From Spongospora subterranea (Eukaryota; Endomyxa; Phytomyxea; Plasmodiophorida; Plasmodiophoridae): DNA of 45,846 bases. Below are positions 1 to 10,900 of the stretch, piece after piece. How positions within the stretch are numbered: the first letter of the stretch is position 1; each line of letters opens with the position of its first letter. The stretch covers positions 1-45,846 of the forward strand of contig OUQQ01000116.1 in the NCBI GenBank assembly GCA_900404475.1, given 5' to 3'. The notes under the pieces are model-generated. The model saw only the letters and a program-made list of their open reading frames with translations. It made no database searches and was not told where the DNA came from. The position numbers and the translations under genes are program-made.

Positions 1-400
1 AGAAGAATAGGGTGATCCACTTGATGATGATAATGGCGATAATCGACAGTCAATAGAGAAGAAGAGGGTGATCCACTTGATGATGATAATGGCGATAATT
101 GAGATGATGATATTGGCGACAATCGACAATCAATAGACAAGAATCGGAAGATCCACTGGATAATTATATTGGCGACAATCGACAATCAATAGACAAGAAT
201 CGGAAGATCCACTGGATAATTATATTGGCGACAATCGACAATCAATAAAGAACAATCGAGATGAAAACAGCAGAATAGAGGGCGCCACTTGATAACAGTA
301 ATCGAGACCTCGACAGGAGAAGGGCGGTGTGCTTGATGATAGTATTCGCGACGATGGAGATTCAATACAAGAGGAATTGAGCGATCCATTTGATACAATC
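1..400. repeat. Degenerate 56-bp satellite
   Basis: The phrase AATCGACAAT/AATCGACAGT recurs at 41, 121, 177 and 233. The last three steps are 56 bp apart, and the first interval is 80 bp (one unit plus 24 bp). Each unit also carries a GATCCACT(T/G)GAT block and a (T/A)TGGCGA(T/C) block. Units from 121 to 233 are nearly identical. Those on either side drift, and a barely recognisable unit continues to about 400. The array runs off the left edge, so its full length is unknown. Short frames inside it are not considered coding. Confidence 0.85.
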
Positions 401-639
401 AATATTCGAACGACTGACAGGAGACCTCAATTTGCTGATTGGGAAATATTCCCTGATACAAAATGTCCCTGTGTTTTCGCTATCCCTGTGACTTTACCGT
501 TTCCAAAATCGAACGCTGAAAAATCGTTTAAACGCCCGTTCGAGGCGACACTAATTGTCTGATTGACTATTGACACAAATAATTCTTCCGGATTTTGGCT
601 GGACTTTCCAATGATGTGTAAATCTCACTAAATGAGAAC

Positions 640-1175
640 GTCAGTTGGTCCCGGTACTTACTGTAAACCAATAGGATATTTGTGGATCTCCAAATCAAAG
701 AAGTATGCACTGCTGACATTCCACTCGATTCCTCCTGGATACTGAATCATCACTCCAATGGAACATCATCAAGGTTTAACGCTCGTCTCGTTATTCATGG
801 TTTTCGCCAGAAACAGGGATTAGACTATTCCAACGTATGCACCTGTAATGCGAACTGACATATTACGGCTAATGCTGGCACTTTCTATCCAAGACAAGGA
901 TATTATTGCCGAACATATGGATGTTGTCACAGCTTTTTTGAATGCCCCAATCTCTGAAGATATATTCATGAATACACCCCAAGGATACAAGTCCAAGGCA
1001 CCGTTTGTCAAACTTCTCCGTTCGCTCTATGGTCTTAATGAAGCTCCCTATGAATGGTTCAAGCTTCTCGACTCGTTTCTTGTTGACAAATTCGGATGTT
1101 CAAGGGTCTTTACTTTTAAGCGTCAAAAACATTTTGTTTTTGGTCAAAAACTCAAAATCGGGGTTTTTTAACGTT
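640..1175 (+). mobile_element. Ty1/copia-type reverse transcriptase fragment (dead)
   Basis: Broken reading frames carry, in the right order, landmarks of copia-class reverse transcriptase. These are KPIGYLWISKSKK near 665-705, ARLVIHGFRQKQGLDYS near 783-830, MDVVTAFLNAPI near 918-953 and LLRSLYGLNEAPYEWF near 1012-1060. Family counterparts read roughly P(I/V)GCKWVFK, ARLVAKGF.Q..G.DY, MDVKTAFLNG and L.KSLYGLKQAPR.W(F/Y). Frame changes lie between the blocks, and the catalytic YVDD region, integrase and RNase H are absent. This is a short internal relic of an LTR retrotransposon, with no sign of an intact gene. Confidence 0.85.
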
Positions 1176-1776
1176 CTGAACAAGATTGGTTCGTCCGTTT
1201 TTGGTGAAAGCCAAATCCTCGAAATGGTCTACGAAGCTACTGGAAAAATGTTGCGTTATCCGGCAATACGTTTTTTCCAGAAGCGATCTTGGATCGGGGT
1301 ATCAATTCAGTGAATGATACCCAAGAACTTCTCGTACACTGGCGTGGTTTTGAAGTTTCCGACGCTACTTGGGAATCGCACGACAATCATCGCCGAAGAT
1401 GTCCCATGTTTGGTTTAAGCATTTTTCTCTCAATTGTCGTTTTAACGTGGGGAGTGTATTCCCTGCCGGGTAATTCGGGCAACGGGCAGCGTATGCCGGG
1501 TAAATCGGACGTACGGCTGTGGGATCCTAATAATAAATGCAGAATTCTTTGAACTATACTTTGGTCACACGTCTGTTAGTCGACCGCGAGTGTTTGACTC
1601 TTGCGTACAGGCGTCGTGTAGCACAGAAGTCAACAAACGCGTCAGAAAGCGTTAAACGCTGTGAGAGCCTCGAAAGGATTTTGTATTTGGTCAAAAATTG
1701 AAAATGGGGTTTTTTTATTATTATAAAAACGATGGTGTTGTTTGTTTTGGTGAAAACCCAATCCTCGAACTGGTCT
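1126..1776. repeat. Diverged direct repeat pair of about 100 bp
   Basis: Bases of about 1126-1232 and 1667-1776 resemble each other. Both have a TTTTGGTCAAAAA(C/T) start, a GGGGTTTTTT tract about 20 bp later, and a TTTTGGTGAAA(G/A)CC(A/C)AATCCTCGAA end. The first copy follows the copia fragment directly and the second follows the LTR-like tract. They may be remnants of one small repeat family inserted twice, or of LTR ends. No terminal inverted repeat is evident. Confidence 0.6.
1285..1425 (+). mobile_element. Chromodomain tail of a retroelement polyprotein
   Basis: A plus-strand frame reads ILDRGIN.VNDTQELLVHWRGFEVSDATWES. This fits the usual chromodomain core (LVHWKGY....TWEP) seen at the C-terminus of chromovirus-type integrases. 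It is followed in a shifted frame by IAEDVPC. The fragment has no start, lies 3' of the copia fragment and is frame-broken, so it is treated as a retroelement relic. After it, 1440-1660 is a GC-richer tract with the repeated phrase GCCGGGTAA, which might be LTR sequence. No boundaries could be proven. Confidence 0.6.
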
Positions 1777-2874
1777 AACCTTGGGATGACCGAGAATCAT
1801 ATTGACAGATATCAGATTCCTTTCTGCATGGTCCAGGACAGCAATTGCGACTGAACTTGTTGTAGCATATTGATTCTCCCCATCTCCGAACAAATTCGTC
1901 AGCGCTTCCAGCGCAATGACGATGTAAACAATTATCAACAGCACGGCATTTTTTGACCAAAGAGGTCAAACTCGGATGAGGCGATCTCATTGATGTTGTT
2001 TTCGTAATCACGAACTGATCATACTGTTCGAAAATTTCGGAAAGCGCTATGAGAAAATCTCGGGTGGTTTTATAGCGAAGAGAATGTCTTGAGGGAATAT
2101 CAAATCTTCGGTCGATCGATCCGCATGGAAGGGACACAAAGCCATGACATTTCCGCGTGTTGAAATGCCCATGTGTGAATCCAAGGCCCCATTTTCGAAT
2201 CCACTCATTTGTATTTTGGCCACAGTGATGAACAAAACACCCCCAGATGGGTTTCGGAGACTTGATATAATATGAAAGGTGAACTTTTCGAGCAATGGGG
2301 CCACTTGATTGGAATTTCTCCTTGAATTCACAGCACAGTCTGAGTTTTTCTTCTGCGGTTTTTGACGTTGAAACAGCAACAACAAGAGCATTGAGATCCA
2401 ATAAACCGGAGTCTTCGCCTCTGAAAGCACAGATGTTCATCAGTTTTTCTAAAAAGAGGCAATTGAAAACCTATAGTCAGGGTTTCTGACAGTTTTCGTC
2501 ATCTTAAAACCGCAGGTGTTATGATTTGATCCAGGACCGGGGCAGCACAAAACTCCAAAACGACTGTGTTTGAATCGTGTTCCCCAACGTGTCTGGAACA
2601 GTTGCATGTCTTTGCGACAACATTTCACAAGACATTGAAGGACGGGAATACAAATGCGTTTAAGACATATTTTCACCTTAGGACTAATACTGCTTCCCGA
2701 GTTTCTGCCAGAGATCAGTTTCAAAACGAAATTCGATATTAAGATCAGTTTTTGCAGGGTGCTGGTTGCCTTGGCAATTAGCCTTGGATCAGGAACCTCA
2801 TTGTTGTTTTGTCCGACCTCAAAGGCATTCCGCCCCGACTTTCCGCGAAACAGTTGCTCCATGTGTTGAATCAT
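1775..2874 (-). CDS. Unrecognised Cys/His/Trp-repeat protein, exons of
   Basis: Two minus-strand frames, 2874 to 2449 and 2440 to 1775, carry three copies of a module I do not recognise. It has a Cys, a (H/C)C pair about four residues on, an aromatic ten residues later, then (R/T)(R/K)WG, a conserved Phe, and a Cys with a PGPC/LPC-like end. The copies contain CLVKCC, TRWG and CCPGPG; CFVHHC, RKWG and CHGFVSLPC; CLHRHC, RRWG and CCPGPC. Repetition of the same spaced residues in diverged sequence argues for a real protein. The pattern could bind zinc or form disulfides. Exon edges and start are unresolved. The locus may continue upstream into the repeat units at 3.4-4.3 kb. The 1775 end is a stop codon. 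Confidence 0.5.
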
Positions 2875-3386
2875 AGCGACACGGTCGTGAAACTCGACCT
2901 GTTCAGGATTCGTCTCCTTTCCCTAAGCAGACGATACCGTTTGTGATCAACAAATCATCAAATCTCAGACAGAGCGAGGAATCAGAGTCCTGACCAGAAA
3001 CACACTGAGGCTATCATAGTCTTTGACCTCATCCAGGTCCCAGTTTAAGAGCGGACAGAGACTTCTCAATCCCAGCAAGTACTTGGCATTACGAAAATGA
3101 ACCATCTTTTGAGTGTAATGCGGAAATCCATCCTAGTACGCCATAAGCAGATTTTGGAAACCACAATTCTCGGCAATCGCTTACTGGCAAGAAATTCTCA
3201 CGAACGTCAACGGGCTGGTTTTTCGAAATAATCCCGGTGTTTTCGATGCGGCAATCGAAAGATTTGACCTCTTCGCTTTCAATTGACTGGTGATCATCAA
3301 TATTGATACGGGATGGATCACGTTTGGAACTCGTGCACGGGTTGCAATCCTAAGGCGAACTCAGCAAACCCAAACGCAATTTGGAT
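2875..3386 (-). other. Probable decayed upstream unit of the repeat locus
   Basis: In the minus-strand reading this stretch holds S(I/Q)ESEEVKSFDCRI and, shortly after, PVDVRENFLPVSDCREL. These match the consensus of the units at 3387-4270 (QQLxQEGExxxCRIDxxRIPI and PSKDFxENLMPDSKN). A later frame reads YLLGLRSLCPLLNWDLDEV. Stops interrupt the stretch, so it is either intron plus short exons or a decaying unit. No complete exon can be called. Confidence 0.4.
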
Positions 3387-4270
3387 ATGAACTGAACGGC
3401 TAAGTTTCTGGAACAACTGTCACCAAACTGGTGGGAGTTTCTGTTAGCGGGCACGAAATTCTCGACAAAGTCTTTTGACGGCGAAATTTCCGAATCAATA
3501 GGAATTCGATATGGATCGATACGGCAACCGAGGGTCTCACCCTCTTGGCTCAACTGTTGAGAATCGACGCTGATATGGGACATGTCAATTTTCGAGTACG
3601 AGCTTGAGTCAAATTCCTAAACACGCAATTAACAAGCCGAATCTTCATTTGAGGATGAACTGAACAGCTACATTCATCGAAGAACTTTCATCAAACTGGT
3701 CGAAACGATTGATATTGGAAAGACCAAACACCAGCAAGGAATTGACTTGCGTCCAATTCGACTCCCAAGTCGGATATTCGAATAATGGAAAGTTGAAAGC
3801 TTGGGTCTGGTCATGGGGCATTGCCCGCTCATGCGACGGCGACATGTTTTTGCTATCAGGCATGAGATTCTCGCGAAAGTCTTTTGACGGCAAATTTTCC
3901 GAATCAATGGGAATTCGATTTGAATCGATAAGGCAATCGAAGTTCTCGCCCTCTTGTCTTAGCTGTTGAGAACCGATAGTGATATGGGACGCGTCAAGTT
4001 TCGAACCCGGACTCGAGTCCCATTCCTAAAAAACGCACTTAACCAGCGAAATCTTAATGTGAAGATGGACTGAACAACTAAATTCATCGTAGAACTTTCA
4101 CCAAACTGGTCGACCCCATTGATATTGGAAAAATCAAACTCCAACAAGGAATTGCCTTGCAGCCAATTTGACTCCCAGTTCGAATAGTCGAATAATGGAA
4201 AGTGGAACGATTGGGTCTCGTCATTGGGCATCGCCCACTCCTGCGACTGCGACTTTGTGTCCTGTAAACA
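3387..4270 (-). CDS. Unrecognised protein with tandemly duplicated exon units
   Basis: Three related units are read on the minus strand, anchored at about 4069, 3656 and 3387 (the GAACTGAAC(G/A)(G/A)CTA region on the plus strand). Shared peptide blocks are QQL(R/S)QEGE, C(L/R)ID..RIPIDSE, PSKDF(R/V)EN(L/F)(M/V)P and, in two units, MP(N/H)D(E/Q)TQ(S/A)F(H/N)FPLF(D/E)Y with WESNW. The middle unit spans about 413 bp; the last lacks about 145 bp internally. Good donor-like sites (CTG-GTTAAGT in the first unit) precede acceptor-like TTCTCAACAG sites, so each unit probably holds an exon and a short intron. Protein-level conservation across unequal DNA supports a real, expanding repeat gene. No family is recognised, and the start and 5' exons were not found. 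Confidence 0.45.
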
Positions 4271-4847
4271 CCAATGCTCTTAGAATTTGGCAATTCTTTG
4301 TGGAACGAGATTCCGTCATCCATACCGTGAGAGTCGAGGAGGCCATCCTTGTGGAGGCATTGGCCTGACCTGAACCAAGCGGTTCGCCCCAACCCCCATG
4401 CTCAGGTTCGGTTGTCACAGATCGAGTCGGGCTGGTCGCCACAAGCAGCAATCCCAACAAGTTGAGGACACGCATTGGAGAAATGGAAGGCGAAACAGTA
4501 AGGCGGTTCGCCAACGGGCAAGGATGAGTTCAGAGTCAAGAATGAGACGAACGGTTCTACGAGTCATACACCAGGGTTCAGATACCCGATTATCCCCTCC
4601 CACCATTTCAACTTTCCTGTTGAGATTTAGCTCTGCATTTGATAGGTCCGTTTTTTTTTGTGATTGCGTTCAACACATTTGTGTTAGGTCTGTAGTACTT
4701 ATATCTACGCTAGGCCAGACGATGATGGCTCGTCATCCGGGCACAAACACATATTTTTGTGATAAAGACCTTCGCTATACCTTGCTCAGCAGTCTGTTCC
4801 AGAACAAGGGTAGTGTGAGGTTGGTATGGTATACAGACGTTGGTTGG
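4271..4847. other. No gene recognised
   Basis: Frames exist on both strands, but none has recognisable domains or consistent splice partners. The segment lies between the exon-unit repeats and the 72-bp array. It could hold the 5' end or promoter of the minus-strand repeat gene, but nothing decides this. Confidence 0.4.
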
Positions 4848-5482
4848 TTATTATGTGTCGTGTAATCCTGTCTACTCCCATGTGTTTCCCGACTTCCCCC
4901 TCACCATTATGTTGATTTGTTATTATGTGTCGTGTAATCCTGTGTACTCCCATGTGTTTCCCGACTTCCCCCTCACCATTATGTTGATTTGTTATTATGT
5001 GTCGTGTAATCCTGTGTACTCCCATGTGTTTACCGACTTCCCCCTCACCATTATGTTGATTTGTTATTATGTGTCGTGTAATCCTGTGTACTCCCATGTG
5101 TTTCCCGACTTCCCCCTCACCATTATGTTGATTTGTTATTATGTGTCGTGTAATCCTGTGTACTCCCATGTGTTTCCCGACTTCCCCCTCACCATTATGT
5201 TGATTTGTTATTATGTGTCGTGTAATCCTGTGTACTCCCATGTGTTTCCCGACTTCCCCCTCACCATTATGTTGATTTGTTATTATGTGTCGTGTAATCC
5301 TGTGTACTCCCATGTGTTGCCCGACTTCCCCCTCACCATTATGTTGATTTGTTATTATGTGTCGTGTAATCCTGTGTACTCCCATGTGTTTCCCGACTTC
5401 CCCCTCACCATTATGTTGATTTGTTATTATGTGTCGTGTAATCCTGTGTACTCCCATGTGTTTCCCTACCTCCCCCTCACCG
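4848..5482. repeat. 72-bp minisatellite, about 8.8 copies
   Basis: Eight nearly perfect 72-bp units and a partial ninth are arranged head to tail. The unit begins TTATTATGTGTCGTGTAATC and includes ACTTCCCCCTCACCATTATG. Differences are single substitutions: TCTACT for TGTACT in unit 1, TTTACC for TTTCCC in unit 3, TTGCCC in unit 7, and several in the last unit. Because 72 is divisible by 3 and the unit lacks stops in one frame on each strand, long open frames appear on both strands (plus 4840-5508, minus 5505-4786). Near identity indicates recent expansion or homogenisation. I see no signal peptide, splice context or promoter that would make either frame a gene. Confidence 0.95.
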
Positions 5483-7090
5483 CTACAAGTATATTGGGTA
5501 TACAATGAATGAGCCTATTAGACCAGCTGTATTCACCCCCACATATGTTTCTCCAAGGCTTTAACCAACGACGAGAGGAAAGAAGTAGATTTTCCTTTGT
5601 TGCTGTGGCGTTCACTTTGATGATTTGAGAATCTTTTGATTATGGATCGGGTCTCACATTTCCGGCTCATTTGGCCACAGACCAGCTACCTCTTTCCGCT
5701 CATCCTGGGTTAAAGCCTTGGACAGGCATATTTCCAAATGAACTGAACTGCATTGGGACCAGTTCTTTGCGGCGTTGATGATGTTGTAGTCCCATCTTTT
5801 CTTCTATTTGAAGCATATGATACGATTGGCAACAAGTCTTTTTTGACCGCGGGTGAACCAGGTATTGCATGCGACGCATGATGGTGTGATTCCTTTGGCC
5901 CAAACGCTCTGAATGGAAAGTCTTTTGGCATATCGATGTTGGCTTCTTTTAAATGTCAAATCTTTATTATTTTTGAGTCCAGATGCGCTATTGTCTTTTA
6001 CAAAGTCAGGCTTTTTGACCGGAACAGATCTGCATAGCCTATCTGGTTAGGTAAGAATCTGGATGGGTCAACATCATCGTCGTCTGACATCAAGATTCCT
6101 TTCATAACCTTCATGGTGTTGTCAGACTCAGAATCACCAGCGTCATGTTGAAGACGTTCTTCAACAGTTTTCATTGCAAGCCTTCCTGGGTCGCTGTTAA
6201 CTTACCAGCATCTGGAAACATGGAATCCTTTAGGTTGAAAATCTGGTTGACCCCACAGCAGTTTGGTCTTTTTCAAGCCATCATAATGCAGTGCGCAATT
6301 GTCAATGAAAATTGCTCCACAAAAAATGTGAGTTGTTTGAAAACATTGTGGCCGCTAGAAAAATATTCTTTGTCACCAAATGCAAGAACGTTAGGCATAT
6401 CCACAATATTGTAAGCACCCAAGGCGCATTGAACGTCCATTATTGATGAAGCCATTTCTATCGTATTGCGATGAACTAATATTTCGCCCCTGCACTCCCA
6501 AACAGGTTCTGATTGAGCATCTTAACCAGAGGGGTCGATCCATTCGTCTCGTTGTCTTCGATCTGTCTCAGGAACGCTAGACACCGTTTCGCTTGCTATG
6601 CGTTGCTGATGTCTACCGTTAATGGGATGATCCAGGAAACGATCAATTTCGGTTTGTACCGAAACACGATTGTCGGCAATATGAATCTTTTTTTCGTCGG
6701 ATTCGGTGGGTGAATGATGTTTTGGGACAGGTTTCCACAGAACACGAAGCCTCTACTCCTCGAGTTTACGGTTTAACGACGAAGCTGTGGAAACCTTTCA
6801 CGACGAACCAGACATGAGACGTCCTCCACATTGCTCTGTCGCTTCCAACACTTTTCTTGAGCCTCCCCTACCAATTCCTGTTTTGAGGCTATTGTAGCAA
6901 GATTCGCTTCATTCGCAGAATGATGACGACCAGACTCGATTTGAATGACTATGAGGGCAATGTGTGCACTTCTCCGGCAATCTTCTGAGACTCAGAGAAT
7001 TTCTGAATGTTCTTCAGTGGAGCTGGGCTACGATGAGCGGTGGTATAATAAAGACTGATAGATTTTGAAATTTTATACATCCATCGGTTA
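5483..7090. other. No confident gene; possible transposase debris on minus strand
   Basis: The best minus-strand pieces are a frame around 6310-6230 containing FIDNCALHYDGLKKTKLLW and a frame around 5930-5710 with KDGTTTSSTP. The first weakly resembles the (F/L)(I/L)DN(A/C)..H segment of DDE transposases of the Tigger or MULE type. Stops interrupt every frame and no flanking domain supports a family, so no element is named. A TATA-like GGTATAATAAAG lies near 7044. Confidence 0.3.
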
Positions 7091-7383
7091 GTGTTTTTTG
7101 TGTTGTCGGAAAATCACTTTAGTATTAAAAGGTGCAGCTTTTGCTCGAGAATAATTATTTTGTTAATCATTCTTTTTGTGAAGTACGGTATCACTATCCG
7201 ACTCAAACGTACCGTCCAAACTGGGCAAAATTCTCTGTTCGGACAACGTCTAAGTACCCAAGTACCCAAGCATCACTTGTTGATTGGTCCCATGACATGA
7301 GACTCAAAGATGGCTGTGATGCTGATTGAGTGCATTACCGTGTTGTCCGACCGAATAATGACGGCCGCAATTACAACCGTTCA

Positions 7384-7942
7384 ATGCGTCCAGGCTTGAG
7401 CTGTCGTCCATTTTTTGGAATGGTGATGAGCGCCGTTCTGGTTACTATTAGCAGTTTGATATCAGCGGTGACCGGCACCATCATCTTCATATACATCGTC
7501 TTCTCCGTCTACTTCATCCTGATTATTGTTTTGCTGATCCATGCCCATTTTGATCCAGATGGGAGCAAGCTAGTCCGCCAACCGTCTCTGGCGTTGGGCC
7601 AAAATTTGAGTTCGGTAAGGAGCAACTCCTCTATTCACCAAGACTGTTTCCAACTTCATGGCCATATATTAGGTTCATGTTCCGTCCACCATCGGCGGCG
7701 CTTCACCACATATACCGGTAAGTACTCGGTTGGCGGCGGTCGCGTCGTCTTGAATAGATTTTTAGGTGGTGGCAGCGGTCCCAACTCATCCGTCATCTGT
7801 AATTCTTACAATTGGGACAAATCCACAGGCATTGACGATAGTGTCGCCAGGAGCTGTTCCAGTACAACAGCCACCTGTATCTTCTCCGGTCCCAGTTCCG
7901 GTAGGAGCTGTCAACTGGATATTTCCGAACTCAACCAGCTAA
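7384..7942 (+). CDS. Possible small transmembrane protein, three exons
   Basis: Three phase-0 exons can be joined: 7384-7614, 7673-7717 and 7766-7942, with introns of 58 and 48 bp (donors GTAAGG and GTAAGT, acceptors ATATTAG and TTTTTAG). The product would be 150 aa. A long hydrophobic stretch of about 40 residues (roughly 13-52, including IIFIYIVFSVYFILIIVLL) suggests one or two membrane helices. It is followed by a Pro/Val/Ser-rich tail with VPVQQPPVSSPVPVPV, ending PNSTS. The start is the first in-frame ATG; further 5' exons are possible. The minus strand of exon 1 is also partly open with an acidic reading (DEVDGEDDVYEDDG), so the strand is not certain. No family recognised. Confidence 0.4.
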
Positions 7943-10900
7943 AGTGTGAACATGTGTTTGGGCACAAAAGTCGATCAATGCTCCTACAGGTCCCTACAGA
8001 GTTTAACAGCAGTGTCATCCTTAGCTGAGTTTCCCCATGAACCCAGTCCCCCGTATCAATAGTTGTCGGCCCATATGATGAGGCATCTTGATATTTTTTT
8101 TTGTTTGGAGAAATACAACGAATAAAACTCCGATTCGTTGACAGCAGGATTAAGCAAACAGTGTTAAGGCCTTAATGTTCTCAGTTCAGTTCTTTAAATT
8201 CAATCGGTCAGCGCAAAGTTGAATACATTTTTCATGGCCTTATAAATCATATATCCGTTCAAAACATAATTAACGCTCCACAGCTGGATCTACATCGCCT
8301 TGTAGCTGACCCACAGTCAATTTCACAAGAATTATTCTGTCAACCACATTTTATTACAAACATCACAACCATTCTGTCTATACTGATTTCGAAGAAAACA
8401 AACTTTAAAAATTATAAATGCTTGTTGTAAAGGGCGATATGACGTACCTGTGTATCAACGAATTATGAACATTATCAGCGTCGTTGCCCTTACTGCTGCA
8501 GTTGGAGACGTCATCAGCATTACAACTCTTCCGGGAATAACATCATCAGTCCTGGCCTTTGCTTTTACGAATCATGACTCTGCCTTGCGATGGGCGGGAT
8601 GATGTCTGACGGGACTTTCCCTCTTTCACACATTTCTGTCATCTTCCCATTACGGTAAATTCCAACATCTTTTTTGTGAAGTACGGATGTATGCGATAGT
8701 TCTGGATTAAAGAATTGACGTTCTGAAGATGTAAAATCCGCTTCGAGTATCTGTTCCCGTCGAGCTATCGGCGCAGACGGACACCATGAAAACTGCATAA
8801 AAAGTTGACACGAGCTCGATCCTGTGAAATCAGCACAACGGAGATGGATGAGTTAACAAACGAAAACAAAACGCAAAGAAAGTCTTCATGAAGTGTTTGG
8901 TGTTATCAATGCAAAGCTATAATACAACTCAGCAATGTCGGCTTACAGCATGCATTGGACAACCGATTAGGGGCTTCAGATCTTACCTTGTACACATGTG
9001 GAATCATACATAATCACTGTTGGCTGTATTGTGTTTTGGTGATTAAAGCATTAACGGGACGCTAATTTGGGGAAGTCACAACGGCCCTGGGTCTTGGAAC
9101 AATGATGCCTTGCAGTTCAAATTGGCGAATTGGGATTTAACCGACGAGGCATGCGTCAGTGGCGATTTAGCGGGTCCAGTGAGCGACGAGTGTTCCAAGA
9201 TCATCACTCCTTTTGAAAAAGGAAGTTTTCGCCCGATCAACTGACCGTTGTCGTGTGAAAACCATTTTGCCCGTGTTTGCAGTCTGGTGAAAGGGGTGCG
9301 CTTGAAAAGATATGTCGCTCATTGCAGCAGCTTCGATTGACATATGATCCCGACAAGCGATCGCTGTTGCTGCATTATATACCTGCTTTGAAAAACGTTT
9401 CGGCAACAACATGGGCACCTTTCCACAGTGATAAAATAGGTGGTTGTTCTCTTTGTTTGTCAAATTCGAAATGTGGTAAATGAGTTTATCATGACAAAAT
9501 GGTATCGTGTTTTCAAATCGTGCAAAATCCCCTTCTTTTTATGTGAGTGATGATTATGAAAAAACACCCATCACTGACAGGAACCGATCTCCACAGACGC
9601 ATCAGTGATTACACCGTTGCAGGGCGATGCGATTGTTGTTGAGCATATCTGAAGACGCAAATGGACAGCGCCGAAAACGGGAAAACCATAGCACGAAAAA
9701 GCAAGGATAACGATGGTATTGAGATAAACTGTGTGAAATTGGAGGTAAACAATTATAAATCGGGTGCTGTTCCGTTCCTTTTTTGGGATTTTAGAAGTTT
9801 GTGCAGCGTCGGTTGTATATTCTGGTTTTATGCGGGCGAAGGTCGTAATGATCGGACGTAATATATTCACGACTGGATGTGTCGGGATCAGAGTTTAAGA
9901 ATTAGTGATCGAGTTCCCTTGGCGTTCAGAACGACGAGATCGACATTGGCGCCAACACTGCTTTGCCTAATTTGTGGCCGTTCGGGGGCAGGTATTCTGG
10001 TTCCATTCTGGTGGTATTTATTGCAAAATGACCGTTTTCTTTCCGAGTTAGGGCTTTCCCTAAAGTATTTGGAACAATCGCAGGGGCGCAATCGACCACC
10101 CAAAGTGTATAATATATTGTATGGCGCTGAAGTGTTGGCAACTTCGAGATTCGGAGCCCAATAGTGATTTGATTGTGCTGACGAATCATGCGATATTGGC
10201 GTTGTCCTCAAAAGAGTTGCCATTCTGAGGTTTGCGGCGACGCCGTCTTCGCCGGTTCAGCAATCGGCAATCAGATGAATCAGTGTCTCACAAACGAAAC
10301 CGTTGTCGCTCGCTGATGACGAAGATTGGATCGCGACATTCGGCAAATCCGAGTCGACTGTGACCAGCCGATCGGTGAAGACGGAAATCGATCGTGTCCT
10401 CCGAGTCCCATTGCCGTTGGTCGCCCCAACCGATGCCTGGTTCATCGGTTGATCATATCTGGGGACACCATTCTCACAGGACGGCGCAACCATTCACAAC
10501 TGACAACAAAAGGCGTTTTAGGAATCGATTAGCCATAAAAAGCGCGGTAACGGTTTGTTTCAATCTGTCAAAATTTGCAATCGCAAACAAATTAACTAGA
10601 TGACGACGCGTCTAGTTGTCTTGTCGTTTGCGGCAATCCTCTAATTTCTCGTGGGAATTTATCGTTGAGAACAGGCTTTGGTTGGGAATCATTTGCAGTG
10701 GTCTGCAGGAAGAATCAGCACAATGCTCTGTCGCGCGGTTGCATATATGTTCGAGCTCTGAACCAGTGCTCGATCGAGATGCGAGAACCTGTGCTGTCGA
10801 CAATTCAAAGCAACGCACCGCCGGGAACGCATCCGCCCAGGCCGTCCAAGATGTACCGCTGGATAGGGTAATCGTGGCAGGAACTCAACGGTCTAAGGTC

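Noticed and set aside
4786..5508. 239-aa and 222-aa open frames on opposite strands through the 72-bp repeat
   Set aside because: Both arise because the unit length is a multiple of three and lacks stops; there is no start context, signal peptide or flanking exon.
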